Positions 9,951 through 19,418 of a stretch of DNA of 64,000 nt are shown here, piece by piece. The notes beneath the pieces are model-generated. The model was not told the origin of the DNA, searched no databases, and saw nothing but the letters and a program-made list of their open reading frames with translations. Made by a program: the position numbers and the translations under genes. Positions within the stretch are counted from its first letter, which is position 1; each line of letters opens with the position of its first letter. The DNA is from an uncultured Acidobacteriota bacterium (lineage in GTDB: Bacteria > Acidobacteriota > UBA6911 > CAINFC01), in assembly GCA_903847975.1 (NCBI GenBank), contig CAINFC010000006.1, positions 248,001-312,000 of the forward strand, in the 5' to 3' direction.

Positions 9951-10358
9951 ATGCTGCCGCAGAGCCTTCAAGTCGAAATTGTAAGTCCGGAAAAGCTGCT
10001 GTTCAGCGGAACAGCCACCTTTGTCTCCGTTCCGGGAAAAGACGGCTGCCTCGGCATTCTGCCGGGCCATGCCCCCCTGCTGTCGGAACTTCAGGCCGGC
10101 GAAATCGTCATCCGTCAGGGGGAAGAAAGCAGAAGATTTTTTTGCCGGGAAGGATTTGTGGAAGTACTGCCGCACCAGGTTTCCGTTCTAGCCCAGGTTG
10201 CCGAGAAGCCCGAGGAAATCGATCTACCCCGGGCGCAGAAAGCGAAAGAACGCGCCTGGAACCGGCTGCAGTCCAAATCAACCGAGCTCGACTATGCCCG
10301 GGCCTGCGCATCGCTGCGCCGCGCGCTGATCCGCATCCAGATCGCCTCTTCGCGATAA
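9951..10358 (+). CDS. atpC: ATP synthase F1 subunit epsilon
   Basis: 135 residues. The N-terminal beta-sandwich (LQVEIVSPEKLLFSGTATFVSVPGKDGCLGILPGHAPLLSEL) is diagnostic. The C-terminal helical hairpin (LPRAQKAKERAWNRLQ..., RRALIRIQIA) is complete, so the regulatory form that can inhibit ATP hydrolysis is plausible. It is the last atp gene in the operon; subunits a and c and atpI are not present in the window. Confidence 0.94.
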   Translation: MLPQSLQVEIVSPEKLLFSGTATFVSVPGKDGCLGILPGHAPLLSELQAGEIVIRQGEESRRFFCREGFVEVLPHQVSVLAQVAEKPEEIDLPRAQKAKERAWNRLQSKSTELDYARACASLRRALIRIQIASSR

Positions 10359-10379
10359 AACCAAAGGGAGTTGGCCATT

Positions 10380-10607
10380 ATGTCGGATACGAAAATCACC
10401 GTAAAAAATCATGGGTCCATCCGCATAGAAGGGAAGTTCCGCCTCTGCGACATGGAAGGAAATGAATTTGACCTGGCTGGCCGGGAGCAGATTTCATTGT
10501 GCCGCTGCGGCGCGTCAGAGGATAAGCCCTTTTGTGACGGGGCCCATAAACGGGCTGGATTTCAATCTGAAATCAAAGCCCGGACTGTCGCTCTGAAAAA
10601 TTCCTAG
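10380..10607 (+). CDS. CDGSH-type iron-sulfur protein
   Basis: 75 residues. The C-terminal half contains [16 protein letters not shown], matching C-x-C-x2-(S/T)-x3-P-x-C-D-G-(S/A/T)-H, the three-cysteine one-histidine [2Fe-2S] site of the CDGSH family (PF09360). The preceding part, [19 protein letters not shown], is common in the short bacterial members. The physiological role of these proteins in bacteria is not settled; electron transfer or cluster transfer are suggested for the family. I placed the start at the ATG 10380, about 10 bases after AAAGGGAG; the TTG at 10371 sits too close to that site. It lies only 21 bases after atpC and may be co-transcribed with the ATP synthase. Confidence 0.88.
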   Translation: MSDTKITVKNHGSIRIEGKFRLCDMEGNEFDLAGREQISLCRCGASEDKPFCDGAHKRAGFQSEIKARTVALKNS

Positions 10608-10627
10608 AGCCTGCAGCCCTTTTTAAA

Positions 10628-10714
<87 letters not shown>

Positions 10715-10721
10715 TTTTTTT

Positions 10722-10751
10722 CTGCCCGAGAAAAGGTTTTTACCCGGGCAG
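10722..10751 (-). other. Hairpin between secG and tRNA-Leu
   Basis: CTGCCCG at 10722-10728 pairs with CGGGCAG at 10745-10751 across a 16-base AT-rich loop. It lies 8 bases before the tRNA 5' end. On the minus-strand transcript it is followed by adenines rather than uridines, so it is not a normal intrinsic terminator. It might mark a processing site for the tRNA released from the secG transcript. Confidence 0.35.
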
Positions 10752-10762
10752 GATGAGGATTC

Positions 10763-11197
10763 TTACTTCGCAGGGGCCTGATTCGTAGCCGGTACCGGCG
10801 TCTGCGGCGACGTGCCGGCAGGTTGGGAATCCTGCCCTGCCGACGGATTGGCTGTTGCCGCGGGCGCGGCTGTCGGCGTATCCGGCTTGCCGGCCGGAGC
10901 CGGGGTTGTCGCGGCGGCGGGCTTGGTATCCTGCAACGGTATGGCGCTGCTTCCGCCCGAGTAACTGGTGTTGTAACGCAGCGAAAGCACCAGGCAGGTG
11001 ACCATAAATACAATGGCCATTACCGTCGTCATCCGGGTCAGGAAGTTCCCCGCAGTTCGCCCGCCAAAAGCCGTCTGGCTACCTCCTCCTCCAAAAGCGC
11101 CAGCCAGATCGGCGCTTTTTCCGGCCTGCAGTAGAACAAAGATAATCAGGAACAGACAGGCCAGAACGTGAAAAAGGATCAAAATAAAGTTAATCAT
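10763..11197 (-). CDS. secG: SecG, preprotein translocase subunit, with Ala/Pro/Thr-rich tail
   Basis: 144 residues. The first ~75 residues are a standard SecG: one hydrophobic helix ([23 protein letters not shown]), the conserved loop [22 protein letters not shown] and a second helix ([18 protein letters not shown]). SecG assists SecYE in moving proteins across the inner membrane. Residues from about 85 on form a low-complexity tail rich in Ala, Pro, Thr and Gln, longer than in E. coli SecG but common in other phyla. It is the last protein gene of the gap-pgk-tpiA-secG run, and tpiA next to secG is a widespread arrangement. Confidence 0.93.
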   Translation of the reverse strand: MINFILILFHVLACLFLIIFVLLQAGKSADLAGAFGGGGSQTAFGGRTAGNFLTRMTTVMAIVFMVTCLVLSLRYNTSYSGGSSAIPLQDTKPAAATTPAPAGKPDTPTAAPAATANPSAGQDSQPAGTSPQTPVPATNQAPAK

Positions 11198-11347
11198 TAC
11201 CTTGTTTTCTGAATTGAATCTTTAATTTCCTTGCCCGGTTTGCGATCCGGTTTTACCGTTCGGCCGCAACCGGCAATCGGCTTAGATATTACGAAAAACC
11301 GGGCCAGGAGTCAAGGCCGCAAGGGCTCTAATTTTGGCTTTCTGCCG

Positions 11348-12097
11348 TCAGCAGGATAAAACAATCCCCTTGAAATCCTGAGCCTGCAGGGAAGCGCCGC
11401 CAATAAGTCCGCCATCGATATCCTTCTGGCCGAGCAACTCCCCGGCATTATCCGCTTTCATGCTGCCGCCGTATTGAATTTGAATGCCGGCCGAGACTTC
11501 GGAGTCATACATTGAGCCCAGCAGCCGGCGGATAAAGGCATGAACCTCCTGGGCCTGTTCGGGCGTGGCTACCTTGCCGGTCCCGATGGCCCAGACGGGT
11601 TCGTAGGCAATGACCGTGCGGAGAGCATCCTGCCGGGAAAGGCCCTGATAGGCACCGCGCACATGGTCTTCGCACACCGATTCGGTGCGACCGGCCTCCC
11701 GCTCCTGGAGCGTCTCGCCGACGCAGATGATGGGGATCAGGCCGGCCCGGAGAGCGGCTTTCACCTTGCGGTTCACGGTTTCATTGCACTCATGGAAATA
11801 GGTTCTCTGCTCGCTGTGGCCGATAATGACGTATTCCACTCCGGCGCTTTTCAGCATGGCGCAGGATACCTTTCCGGTAAATGCGCCTTTTTCCTCCCAG
11901 TGCACATCCTGGGCGCCCAGCTTTACGTGGCTTCCCTGGATGGCACTGGCCACGGACACCAGACATACGTACCCCGGGCAGAGGACCACCTCACAGGCTG
12001 CGTTTTTCGTCGCCTCCACGACCTCCCTGGCCAGTTGAACCGCTTCCGGCACGGTCTTGTTCATTTTCCAGTTGCCGGCAATGATCTTCTTTCGCAT
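11348..12097 (-). CDS. tpiA: Triose-phosphate isomerase
   Basis: 249 residues, the normal length. It begins RKKIIAGNWKMNKT with the catalytic Lys11, contains the catalytic histidine in YVIIGHSEQR and the catalytic glutamate in AYEPVWAIGTGK, whose following residues are the mobile phosphate-gripping loop. It interconverts dihydroxyacetone phosphate and glyceraldehyde 3-phosphate in glycolysis. The ATG at 12097 has AGGAAGG about 6 bases upstream; the longer frame to 12268 would overlap pgk and is not needed. Follows pgk by 88 bases. Confidence 0.96.
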   Translation of the reverse strand: MRKKIIAGNWKMNKTVPEAVQLAREVVEATKNAACEVVLCPGYVCLVSVASAIQGSHVKLGAQDVHWEEKGAFTGKVSCAMLKSAGVEYVIIGHSEQRTYFHECNETVNRKVKAALRAGLIPIICVGETLQEREAGRTESVCEDHVRGAYQGLSRQDALRTVIAYEPVWAIGTGKVATPEQAQEVHAFIRRLLGSMYDSEVSAGIQIQYGGSMKADNAGELLGQKDIDGGLIGGASLQAQDFKGIVLSC

Positions 12098-12185
12098 GTG
12101 CCTTCCTTCCTGCTTCTTCCTGAAAAAAAGCTGCAGGACATCCCTTGGGCGATGCCTTTGGAGATGCCTGCAGCCTCCGATAACA

Positions 12186-13421
12186 CTACTTTTCCGACAG
12201 GGCAACGACACCCGGAAGGGCTTTCCCTTCCAGGTATTCCAGGGAAGCTCCGCCTCCCGTGGAAACATGGCTGACCTTTTTGCTCAGGCCGGCTTTCTTG
12301 ATGGCGCTTGCCGAATCCCCGCCGCCCACCACCGTGGTGGCTCCTTTTCCCGTGGCTTCCGCCATAGCCTGGGCGATGGCAAAGGTACCCTTGGCGGATA
12401 CCTCAATTTCGAAAACGCCCATCGGCCCGTTCCAGAGGACCGTGGAAGCCTCGCGAACCACCTGGCAGAACTGCTCCGTGGTTTGAGGCCCTATGTCGAT
12501 TCCTTCCTGGTCGGCGGGGATGGCATCGATGCCCACGTACTGCGTATTTCCCACCGTCCGGGATTTGAAATCGAACCGGTCGGTGATCAGCACGTCGGCC
12601 GGCAGGAGAAGCTTATCTCCGGCCCCGGCCATGATTTGTGCAGCCAGCTCGACCTTATCGTTTTCGCAGAGGGATTTCCCGATTTCCAATCCCTTGGCCT
12701 TGGCAAAGGTAAACGCCATACCTCCGCCGATGATCAGTTTATCGACCTTGGGCAGAAGGTTGGTGATCACCGAGATCTTGTCGGAAACCTTGGCTCCGCC
12801 CAGAATGGCGACAAAGGGCCGCTTGGGGGTTTCCACCGCGGCTCCCAGGAAATCCAGCTCTTTTTTCATGAGGTAACCGCTGGCCCTCCGGGCCAGCTTC
12901 ACTCCGGTCATGGAGCTGTGATCCCGGTGCGCGGTGCCGAAGGCATCGTTGACATAGACATCGGCAAGCCGGGTGAGGCTGTCCCGGAAAGCGGCTACCT
13001 TCTCCTTGTCGGCTGACAGCTTGGTCCCGTCTTCCAGCTTCACCTTGCCTTCTTCTTCGATGTGAAACCGCAGATTTTCCAGGAGCACCACCTCGCCGGG
13101 GCAAAGCGCCGCGCAGGCCGCCTCGACTTCCGGTCCGACGCAGTCCTCCAGAAAACGGACCGGCCGCTGCAGCAGCTCTTCCAGCTTGCCGGCCACCGGA
13201 CGAAGGCTGAATTCCGGCTTGGCCTGGCCGTCGGGGCGGCCCAGGTGGCTCATCAGAATCAGAGAGGCTCCCTTGCCCAGAAGATAGTTCAGGGTGGGCA
13301 GGGAAGCGACGATCCTTTTGTCGTCCTCTACCTTGCCGTCCTTGATGGGCACGTTGAAGTCCGTCCGCACCAGGACCCGCTTTCCGGCGACTTCCAAATC
13401 CTCAACAAATAATTTGGCCAT
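12186..13421 (-). CDS. pgk: Phosphoglycerate kinase
   Basis: 411 residues. N-terminal RVLVRTDFNVPIKDGKVEDDKRI is the family signature; SHLGRPDG, the substrate-loop VENLRFH-type sequence (LLENLRFH) and the C-terminal nucleotide-binding GGGDSASAI and HVSTGGGASLEYLEG are intact. It transfers phosphate from 1,3-bisphosphoglycerate to ADP in the cytoplasm. Lies 20 bases downstream of gap on the same strand. Confidence 0.96.
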   Translation of the reverse strand: MAKLFVEDLEVAGKRVLVRTDFNVPIKDGKVEDDKRIVASLPTLNYLLGKGASLILMSHLGRPDGQAKPEFSLRPVAGKLEELLQRPVRFLEDCVGPEVEAACAALCPGEVVLLENLRFHIEEEGKVKLEDGTKLSADKEKVAAFRDSLTRLADVYVNDAFGTAHRDHSSMTGVKLARRASGYLMKKELDFLGAAVETPKRPFVAILGGAKVSDKISVITNLLPKVDKLIIGGGMAFTFAKAKGLEIGKSLCENDKVELAAQIMAGAGDKLLLPADVLITDRFDFKSRTVGNTQYVGIDAIPADQEGIDIGPQTTEQFCQVVREASTVLWNGPMGVFEIEVSAKGTFAIAQAMAEATGKGATTVVGGGDSASAIKKAGLSKKVSHVSTGGGASLEYLEGKALPGVVALSEK

Positions 13422-13441
13422 ATTCGTACCTCTTCCGGCAA

Positions 13442-14551
<1,110 letters not shown>

Positions 14552-14562
14552 TTAAGCTACAT

Positions 14563-14598
14563 AAAACGGCAGGCCTGCCGGGAAGAGGAAAGGCCTGC
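14563..14598 (-). terminator. Candidate intrinsic terminator between the omega gene and gap
   Basis: On the minus strand GCAGGCCT (14591-14598) and AGGCCTGC (14569-14576) can pair over a 14-base loop and are followed within a few bases by TTTT. The 3' arm is itself part of the 12-base palindrome GGCAGGCCTGCC at 14568-14579. It would end the transcript of the omega-like gene before gap. Confidence 0.5.
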
Positions 14599-14636
14599 AC
14601 TAAACGAAAAGATAAACCCCGGATGGGCCGATCCGG

Positions 14637-14873
14637 TTACTGCAGTTCCGCGCCGGTTTCCCAGCGAAGGTGTCCCCCAACAATTTCCCGAACGGCTGTC
14701 TCCGTAATAGTCAGCCCCTGAGAAGGAACCCTCTTCGGAGCCCCGTCGCTTAACTGTTTGATTCTCTGTGACAAGAGGTTGCACAACAGATAATGATTTC
14801 CTACGATTTGAACTGCCTGGGAAAGCAGTTCCGCAGAGGTGGTTGGTTCCGTTTCCTTTTTTTCCTGTACCAT
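14637..14873 (-). CDS. rpoZ: RNA polymerase omega subunit (divergent)
   Basis: 78 residues. The core IVGNHYLLCNLLSQRIKQLSDGAPKRV aligns with the omega signature (IGNRFDLVLVAARRARQM...PLV), and TITETAVREIVGGHL matches the following TVIALREIEEGL helix. Omega binds the beta' subunit and helps RNA polymerase assembly. The protein is shorter than the E. coli one (91) and lacks its acidic tail. The ATG at 14873 has no strong ribosome binding site. It lies 140 bases after rtcB on the same strand, and a hairpin terminator follows. The match is by pattern only, so a diverged homologue of unknown role cannot be excluded. Confidence 0.7.
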   Translation of the reverse strand: MVQEKKETEPTTSAELLSQAVQIVGNHYLLCNLLSQRIKQLSDGAPKRVPSQGLTITETAVREIVGGHLRWETGAELQ

Positions 14874-15012
14874 GGAGCGTTTTACTTTCTAATGCTTACA
14901 ATTGTTTCTGTCCGGGGAAGAAGTCCGAATCGGATCTGCTTCGCTTTGCCGGAATGAGATGCGAATTTTAATTAAAAGTAGGCCATCCGTCAAGATGAAA
15001 AGGGTTTTCCCG

Positions 15013-16449
15013 TCAACCCTTGATACACCCCAGGGGACGAAACCGGGCGACTTTACGGCTGATTCCGGCGCTGACTGCACATTCCACCACCTCCTCGAGG
15101 TCTTTGTAGGCCCCGGGCATTTCTTCGGCCACCGTCTTCTTTCCGGCAGCCATGACCTGGACCCCCATGCTTTCCATCACCCGAAAAAGATCTTTCCCTT
15201 TGGCATGCTTCAGGGCCTGCGCCCGGCTCCAGCGCCTGCCGGCCCCATGGCAGCTGCTGCCAAAGGAGGCTTCCAGCGCAAGAGGAGTGCCCACCAGGAG
15301 ATAGGAACCCGTACCCATGTCACCCGGCACAAAAACCGGCTGGCCGGCCCTGCGGTAAGCTGCCGGGACGAGCTCATGACCTGCGGGCAGAGCCCGCGTG
15401 GCTCCCTTGCGGTGAACCATCACCGATCGCATCCTGCCGTCGACCTGGTGCCGCTCCTTTTTGGCGATGTTGTGGCTGATGTCGTAGACCAGCCGGCAAC
15501 CGAGCGAATTCGGAGACAACTGCAATGACTGGCAGAAGGCTCTTTCCACCATGGCCCCCATGATCTGCCGGTTCGCCCAGGCATAATTGGATGCCGCCTT
15601 CATGGCCTGGTAATAGTCGTTCCCTTCCGTGGATTGAATCGGGGCGCAGCTCAGTTGACGGTCCGGCACCTGCAGCCCATATTTTCGTACCGCAGCATTC
15701 ATTTTTTCCAGATGATCGGTGCATACCTGGTGTCCCAGACCGCGGCTTCCGGAATGCAGAAAAACGCAGATCTCACCCGGGAATATGCCGAAGCAGTCGG
15801 CCGCGTCGACGTCGAAAATCTCTTCCACATAGTCGATCTCGATGAAATGGTTCCCGGAGCCCAGGGTTCCCAGCTGCTGCCGGCCTCTTTCCACAGCTTT
15901 TTCTGAAACAGCGTCCGGGTCCACCTCCTCCATTCTCCCGTTTTCTTCCGTAAAGTGCAGGTCGGTTTCGCTGCCGAATCCCCGTGCCACGGCCCATCGG
16001 GCTCCCTCGCGAAGGACTTTTCTTACTTCCTGCCGGCTGAGCGCCGGCAGGGCGTTCTCGGAACCGACACCGGCCGGAATAAATTGGAACAGTGTTTCCA
16101 GAACAGAGCGGAGCCGGTGTTGCACTTCCTGGAGAACCAGACCGGTTCTCATCAGCCTGACCCCTCAGTTGATGTCGTAACCGACGCCTCCGGGAGAAAT
16201 CACTCCTTCCTGCCAATCCATGGCCGCCACGCCCCCGATCGGAAAGCCGTACCCGGCATGAAGGTCCGGCATGGCCAGCGAACTTTCCAGGATTCCCGGC
16301 AGGGAGGCCACATTGCGGATTTGGACCAGGGTTTCCTCCTCGACCTGATGGCGGATAAGCTGGTGACTGGCAAAAATGCGCCCGGGAACCACCATTTTTC
16401 CGCTACGCGGGATTTCCCACAGGTAGTCATGAATTTTTTTGCATTCCAT
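15013..16449 (-). CDS. rtcB: RNA-splicing ligase RtcB, predicted selenoprotein (in-frame TGA, Sec95)
   Basis: RtcB joins 2',3'-cyclic-phosphate (or 3'-phosphate) and 5'-OH RNA ends using GTP and Mn2+. Conventional reading gives two frames, 16449-16165 and 16152-15013, but they are one frame interrupted by a single TGA at 16167-16165. Read through, the protein has 478 residues, normal for the family: [13 protein letters not shown] (about 61-73), [20 protein letters not shown] with Sec at 95, [10 protein letters not shown] (His201), [10 protein letters not shown] (His232), [11 protein letters not shown], and CHGAGRR with the histidine that carries GMP. The TGA replaces the invariant metal-binding cysteine (Cys98 in Pyrococcus horikoshii). 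A hairpin resembling a bacterial SECIS follows. The start at 16449 has AAGGAAA about 8 bases upstream; 16479 is an alternative that overlaps archease. A point-mutated pseudogene is the main alternative. Confidence 0.85.
16129..16155 (-). promoter_or_regulatory. Candidate bacterial SECIS element inside rtcB
   Basis: On the mRNA, GAGAACC (16150-16144) and GGUUCUC (16138-16132) form a perfect 7-bp stem closing the loop GGUCU. Below it CUG pairs with CAG, leaving a two-base AU bulge on the 5' side. The loop begins 21 bases after the UGA at 16167-16165. In E. coli fdhF the loop sequence AGGUCU starts a similar distance (about 18 bases) after UGA, and a bulged U in the stem is needed for SelB binding. 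The loop matches that GGUCU sequence, and the stem is far better than expected from coding constraint alone. Confidence 0.8.
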
Positions 16450-16471
16450 GATCGGTTTCCTTGATACGAAC

Positions 16472-16891
16472 TCAGACATCCAGCAGAACCCGGGCCTCCC
16501 AGCTGCCGCGGGATTTCTTCTGCACCGACAAGTTATGGTAGGTAGCCGCTTTGACCGTGCGACAGGAAGGATGCCTTACCGGATTTCCAGACTCTCCAAA
16601 CAGCCGGGCTTGTAAGGAAAAGTCGGCGCCCCATGTCACTTCGGCCCTGTGAAACACCCAGGGACCGGTTTCCATCAGAAAAATGATCTCGTTCAACCAC
16701 CGAACCATCAGCTCTTCCGCGGAATCGGCCGATATGCGCACCCGGGCGCTGGCCTCTTCGGCCACCGCATCGAGGTCGTAGGAAAGATCGAAAAGCGCCT
16801 GTGCTGCAGCTGTAAAAAGTTCCGCCACGCTATTCGCTCGAACAACGAAACCGATATCCGCAGTGTGATCGATCATGCGGTACCTTCGCAT
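16472..16891 (-). CDS. Archease, activator of RtcB
   Basis: 139 residues, the family length. The N-terminus [15 protein letters not shown] carries the hallmark Y-x-x-(I/L)-(D/E)-H-T-A-D motif. [31 protein letters not shown] and the C-terminal ARVLLDV with its terminal aspartate are also typical of archease (PF01951). Archease speeds guanylylation of RtcB and lets it turn over; acidic residues including the HTAD aspartate and the C-terminal one bind the metal. The gene ends 22 bases before the preferred rtcB start, so the two form an operon. A downstream ATG at 16876 has the better ribosome site (GAAGG), but the family N-terminus supports 16891. Confidence 0.9.
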   Translation of the reverse strand: MRRYRMIDHTADIGFVVRANSVAELFTAAAQALFDLSYDLDAVAEEASARVRISADSAEELMVRWLNEIIFLMETGPWVFHRAEVTWGADFSLQARLFGESGNPVRHPSCRTVKAATYHNLSVQKKSRGSWEARVLLDV

Positions 16892-17038
16892 ATAATTGTT
16901 ATTCTACGTCCATTTCCGACCGGACCGGGACAAATTTTTGCAATGGAGGGAAGGCACCTCGCTGACCGACCAAAATTGCCTGGGACCTTGAACAACCTTC
17001 GGCTTCCATGATAAAGGTACTGGGTTTTGAATTCAACG

Positions 17039-19381
17039 ATGCACCCGAAAATAAGAAATCGCCTCCACCGGAATATGCGGCTGGCAGCCTGCCTGCCGGT
17101 TGTCCTGGTCTTATCCTGCTGCCTGGCGTTCGCTGCGGACCGAGGCGGAATGCTACAGGAAGCAGGCCAGCCACAACAGAGCCCTTCCTCTTCCGGTTCC
17201 GGGCTGGCTCCCAATCGGACGGAGATGGAGGTCAACGGCCAGCCCGCCGTCCTGTATTATGACCGCCTGCTTACCCCCGCCCCCAAGGTTCTGGAGGCGC
17301 AAGGCAGAGTTCATCTTCAGTTTGGAGAATTCCTGCTTTGGTGCGAGCGGGCCACCTATAACCAGGAAACAGGGCAGATCGAAGCGGAAGAGAGCGTGCG
17401 CATTGTACACGGCATCCAGGAGCTGCGCTGCCAAAGGGCGGAATACAACTTGAAAACCGGCCTGGGAAACTTCACCGAGGTAAACGGGCACACGGATGAA
17501 GAATTGATTTTCCATGCGCAGCGGGTGGAAAAAACCGGAGAAAACCTATTCCGTATGGAAAACGGATTTGTAACCGCCTGCCGGGATGCCGTACCCAAAT
17601 GGAGCCTCTCCGTCGAACGCGGCACGCTGGAATTGAAAAAAACGATTCGCATCTCCCACTCGATATTCCGGCTGAAAAACATCCCCGTGTTTTACTTTCC
17701 CTTTGTCCGCCTTCCCGCAGGGAAAAAAAGCAGAAGCTCGGGATTTCTCCTTCCCTCCACCGGCAGCTCGAATGCGAAAGGCAGGTCCGTATCCGACTCA
17801 TTCTATTTCACTCTGGGGCCAAGCGCCGACCTGCTGGTAAACATGGAATATTTTTCCAAGCGGGGAGCCGGGTACGGGTTTGCATTCCGGGCCAAACCGA
17901 ATCGCTCCTCGCACATGAACATCAGCTACTTTTTCGTCAATGACAGGCTCAACCAGGGGGGAGGGAATTTAATTGCCGATGCGGAAATGGACTTCGGCAA
18001 CAACCTTCGCGGAGTAGCGGCTTTGAACCTGGTCACCAATTTTGCCTACCGGCAGAACTTTTCCGACAATTTCCTGACCGCCACCAACCCGATTGACCTG
18101 TCGGTCGCTTTTCTGACCAAGAATTCCGGTTCGTATGGATTTAATGTCCTGCTGTCCAGGCAGGAAACCTTCTTTCCCGAGCATTCCGTGTTGATCCGGA
18201 ATGCGCCCGGAAGCGATTTTCACATCTTCGGGCATAAATGGAAGTCGCTGCCGATATACTTTTACCTGGACTCCTCGCTCGATCTGCTCATGCGGGAAGA
18301 CCTCTATATGAATACGCCGGATTTTGTACCGCGGTTCGACTTCCGCCCCCGGGTTTCCTTCCCGCTGAAAAAATGGACCGGACTTTCCATCACTCCGCGT
18401 TTGAGCTGGCAGCATACCACTTATTCGGACCGGTTTTCGTCCGACAGCTCCGGAACTCTCGATCCGAAAAATCTTTACCGGAACAGCTATACGATCGAGC
18501 TGGACTTCAAGGCCCCCCAGATCGAACGCTACTTCCGGATTTCCGAGGGCCGCCAGCGGATCCATCACACCATAGAGCCCTCCGTTTTGTACCGGAAAAT
18601 CGGGGGATTGAGCGGCGCCCCCTCCACATTGCTTTTTGATGAATCCGACATTCTACGGAATACCAGCGAGCTGGAGTACGGCATCACCCAGAGATTGTTT
18701 CTGAGAAAACCGGGACCGGCGGAAAGTTCTGCGGCGGAGCTGCTCTCCTGGAGGCTTTTTCAGCAGTATTACTTTGATCCGACTTTTGGCGGCCTGGAGC
18801 AGATAACTCCAACACTGCCGTCCGCATCGTTTCTAAGGCTGACTTCTTTTCCCATGTTCGATGGGAAAAACCCGCGCCGTTTCTCTCCGGTGGTTTCCTC
18901 CCTTCGGGCAAGTCCCAGTCCCGGCGTCTACACGGATTTTCTGGTGGAATACGATACGCTCCGACAGCGCGTGAGGGCTGCGGGAGTGACTGGTTCTGCG
19001 GCCATCTGGAAAATTTACACTTCCTGGACCGTCTTTGGACACAAGAAAATCGGCACCGAGGTCCTGCCAACCGGCGGGGATCTGCAGCCGGAGGAAATCC
19101 GATTTCTGACGGACAAAAGTCTCCAGTTTCAAAGCCAGCTGGGTTACGGAAATCCTCAAAAAGGATTTTCCGCAAGTCTCACCGTCAGCTACGACGTCCA
19201 GCGCTCGACACTGATGAACTCCCACTCGCGGCTTTTCTATAACTGGGATTGCTGCGGAGTGGCTCTGGATTTTCTGCAATTCGACACCGGGTTTCGAAAT
19301 GAAACGCAGATCCGTTTTGCGTTTTCCCTCAAGGGGCTCGGATATTTCGGCAACATACGTCGCCCGGAAAGACTTTTCTGA
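17039..19381 (+). CDS. lptD: LPS-assembly protein LptD (OstA)
   Basis: 780 residues. A basic start and hydrophobic segment (LAACLPVVLVLSCCLAFAA) form a signal peptide. Residues about 70-210 are the OstA/LptA-like jellyroll (ARVHLQFGEF-type repeats, WCERATYNQETGQIEAEESVRIV, KTGLGNFTEVNG). KNIPVFYFPFVRLPAGKKSRSSGFLLP marks the junction to the C-terminal beta-barrel, which continues with many alternating strands to the end. With LptE it inserts LPS in the outer leaflet of the outer membrane. I chose the ATG at 17039; a TTG at 17027 and an ATG at 17075 are alternatives, none with a clear ribosome site. It diverges from archease across a 147-base gap and is followed by folK after 37 bases. Confidence 0.9.
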   Translation: MHPKIRNRLHRNMRLAACLPVVLVLSCCLAFAADRGGMLQEAGQPQQSPSSSGSGLAPNRTEMEVNGQPAVLYYDRLLTPAPKVLEAQGRVHLQFGEFLLWCERATYNQETGQIEAEESVRIVHGIQELRCQRAEYNLKTGLGNFTEVNGHTDEELIFHAQRVEKTGENLFRMENGFVTACRDAVPKWSLSVERGTLELKKTIRISHSIFRLKNIPVFYFPFVRLPAGKKSRSSGFLLPSTGSSNAKGRSVSDSFYFTLGPSADLLVNMEYFSKRGAGYGFAFRAKPNRSSHMNISYFFVNDRLNQGGGNLIADAEMDFGNNLRGVAALNLVTNFAYRQNFSDNFLTATNPIDLSVAFLTKNSGSYGFNVLLSRQETFFPEHSVLIRNAPGSDFHIFGHKWKSLPIYFYLDSSLDLLMREDLYMNTPDFVPRFDFRPRVSFPLKKWTGLSITPRLSWQHTTYSDRFSSDSSGTLDPKNLYRNSYTIELDFKAPQIERYFRISEGRQRIHHTIEPSVLYRKIGGLSGAPSTLLFDESDILRNTSELEYGITQRLFLRKPGPAESSAAELLSWRLFQQYYFDPTFGGLEQITPTLPSASFLRLTSFPMFDGKNPRRFSPVVSSLRASPSPGVYTDFLVEYDTLRQRVRAAGVTGSAAIWKIYTSWTVFGHKKIGTEVLPTGGDLQPEEIRFLTDKSLQFQSQLGYGNPQKGFSASLTVSYDVQRSTLMNSHSRLFYNWDCCGVALDFLQFDTGFRNETQIRFAFSLKGLGYFGNIRRPERLF

Positions 19382-19418
19382 GCCGGACGATCCCAAATCC
19401 CTACGCAGAAAAAGCCCG

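Noticed and set aside
10722-10751. Hairpin near tRNA-Leu as an intrinsic terminator of secG
   Set aside because: On the minus strand it is followed by A residues, not U residues.
15013-16479. Reading rtcB as two separate genes or as a pseudogene
   Set aside because: The break is a single in-frame TGA with no frameshift, at the one codon where Cys would be expected, followed by a SECIS-like hairpin. The downstream ATG at 16152 has no suitable ribosome binding site.
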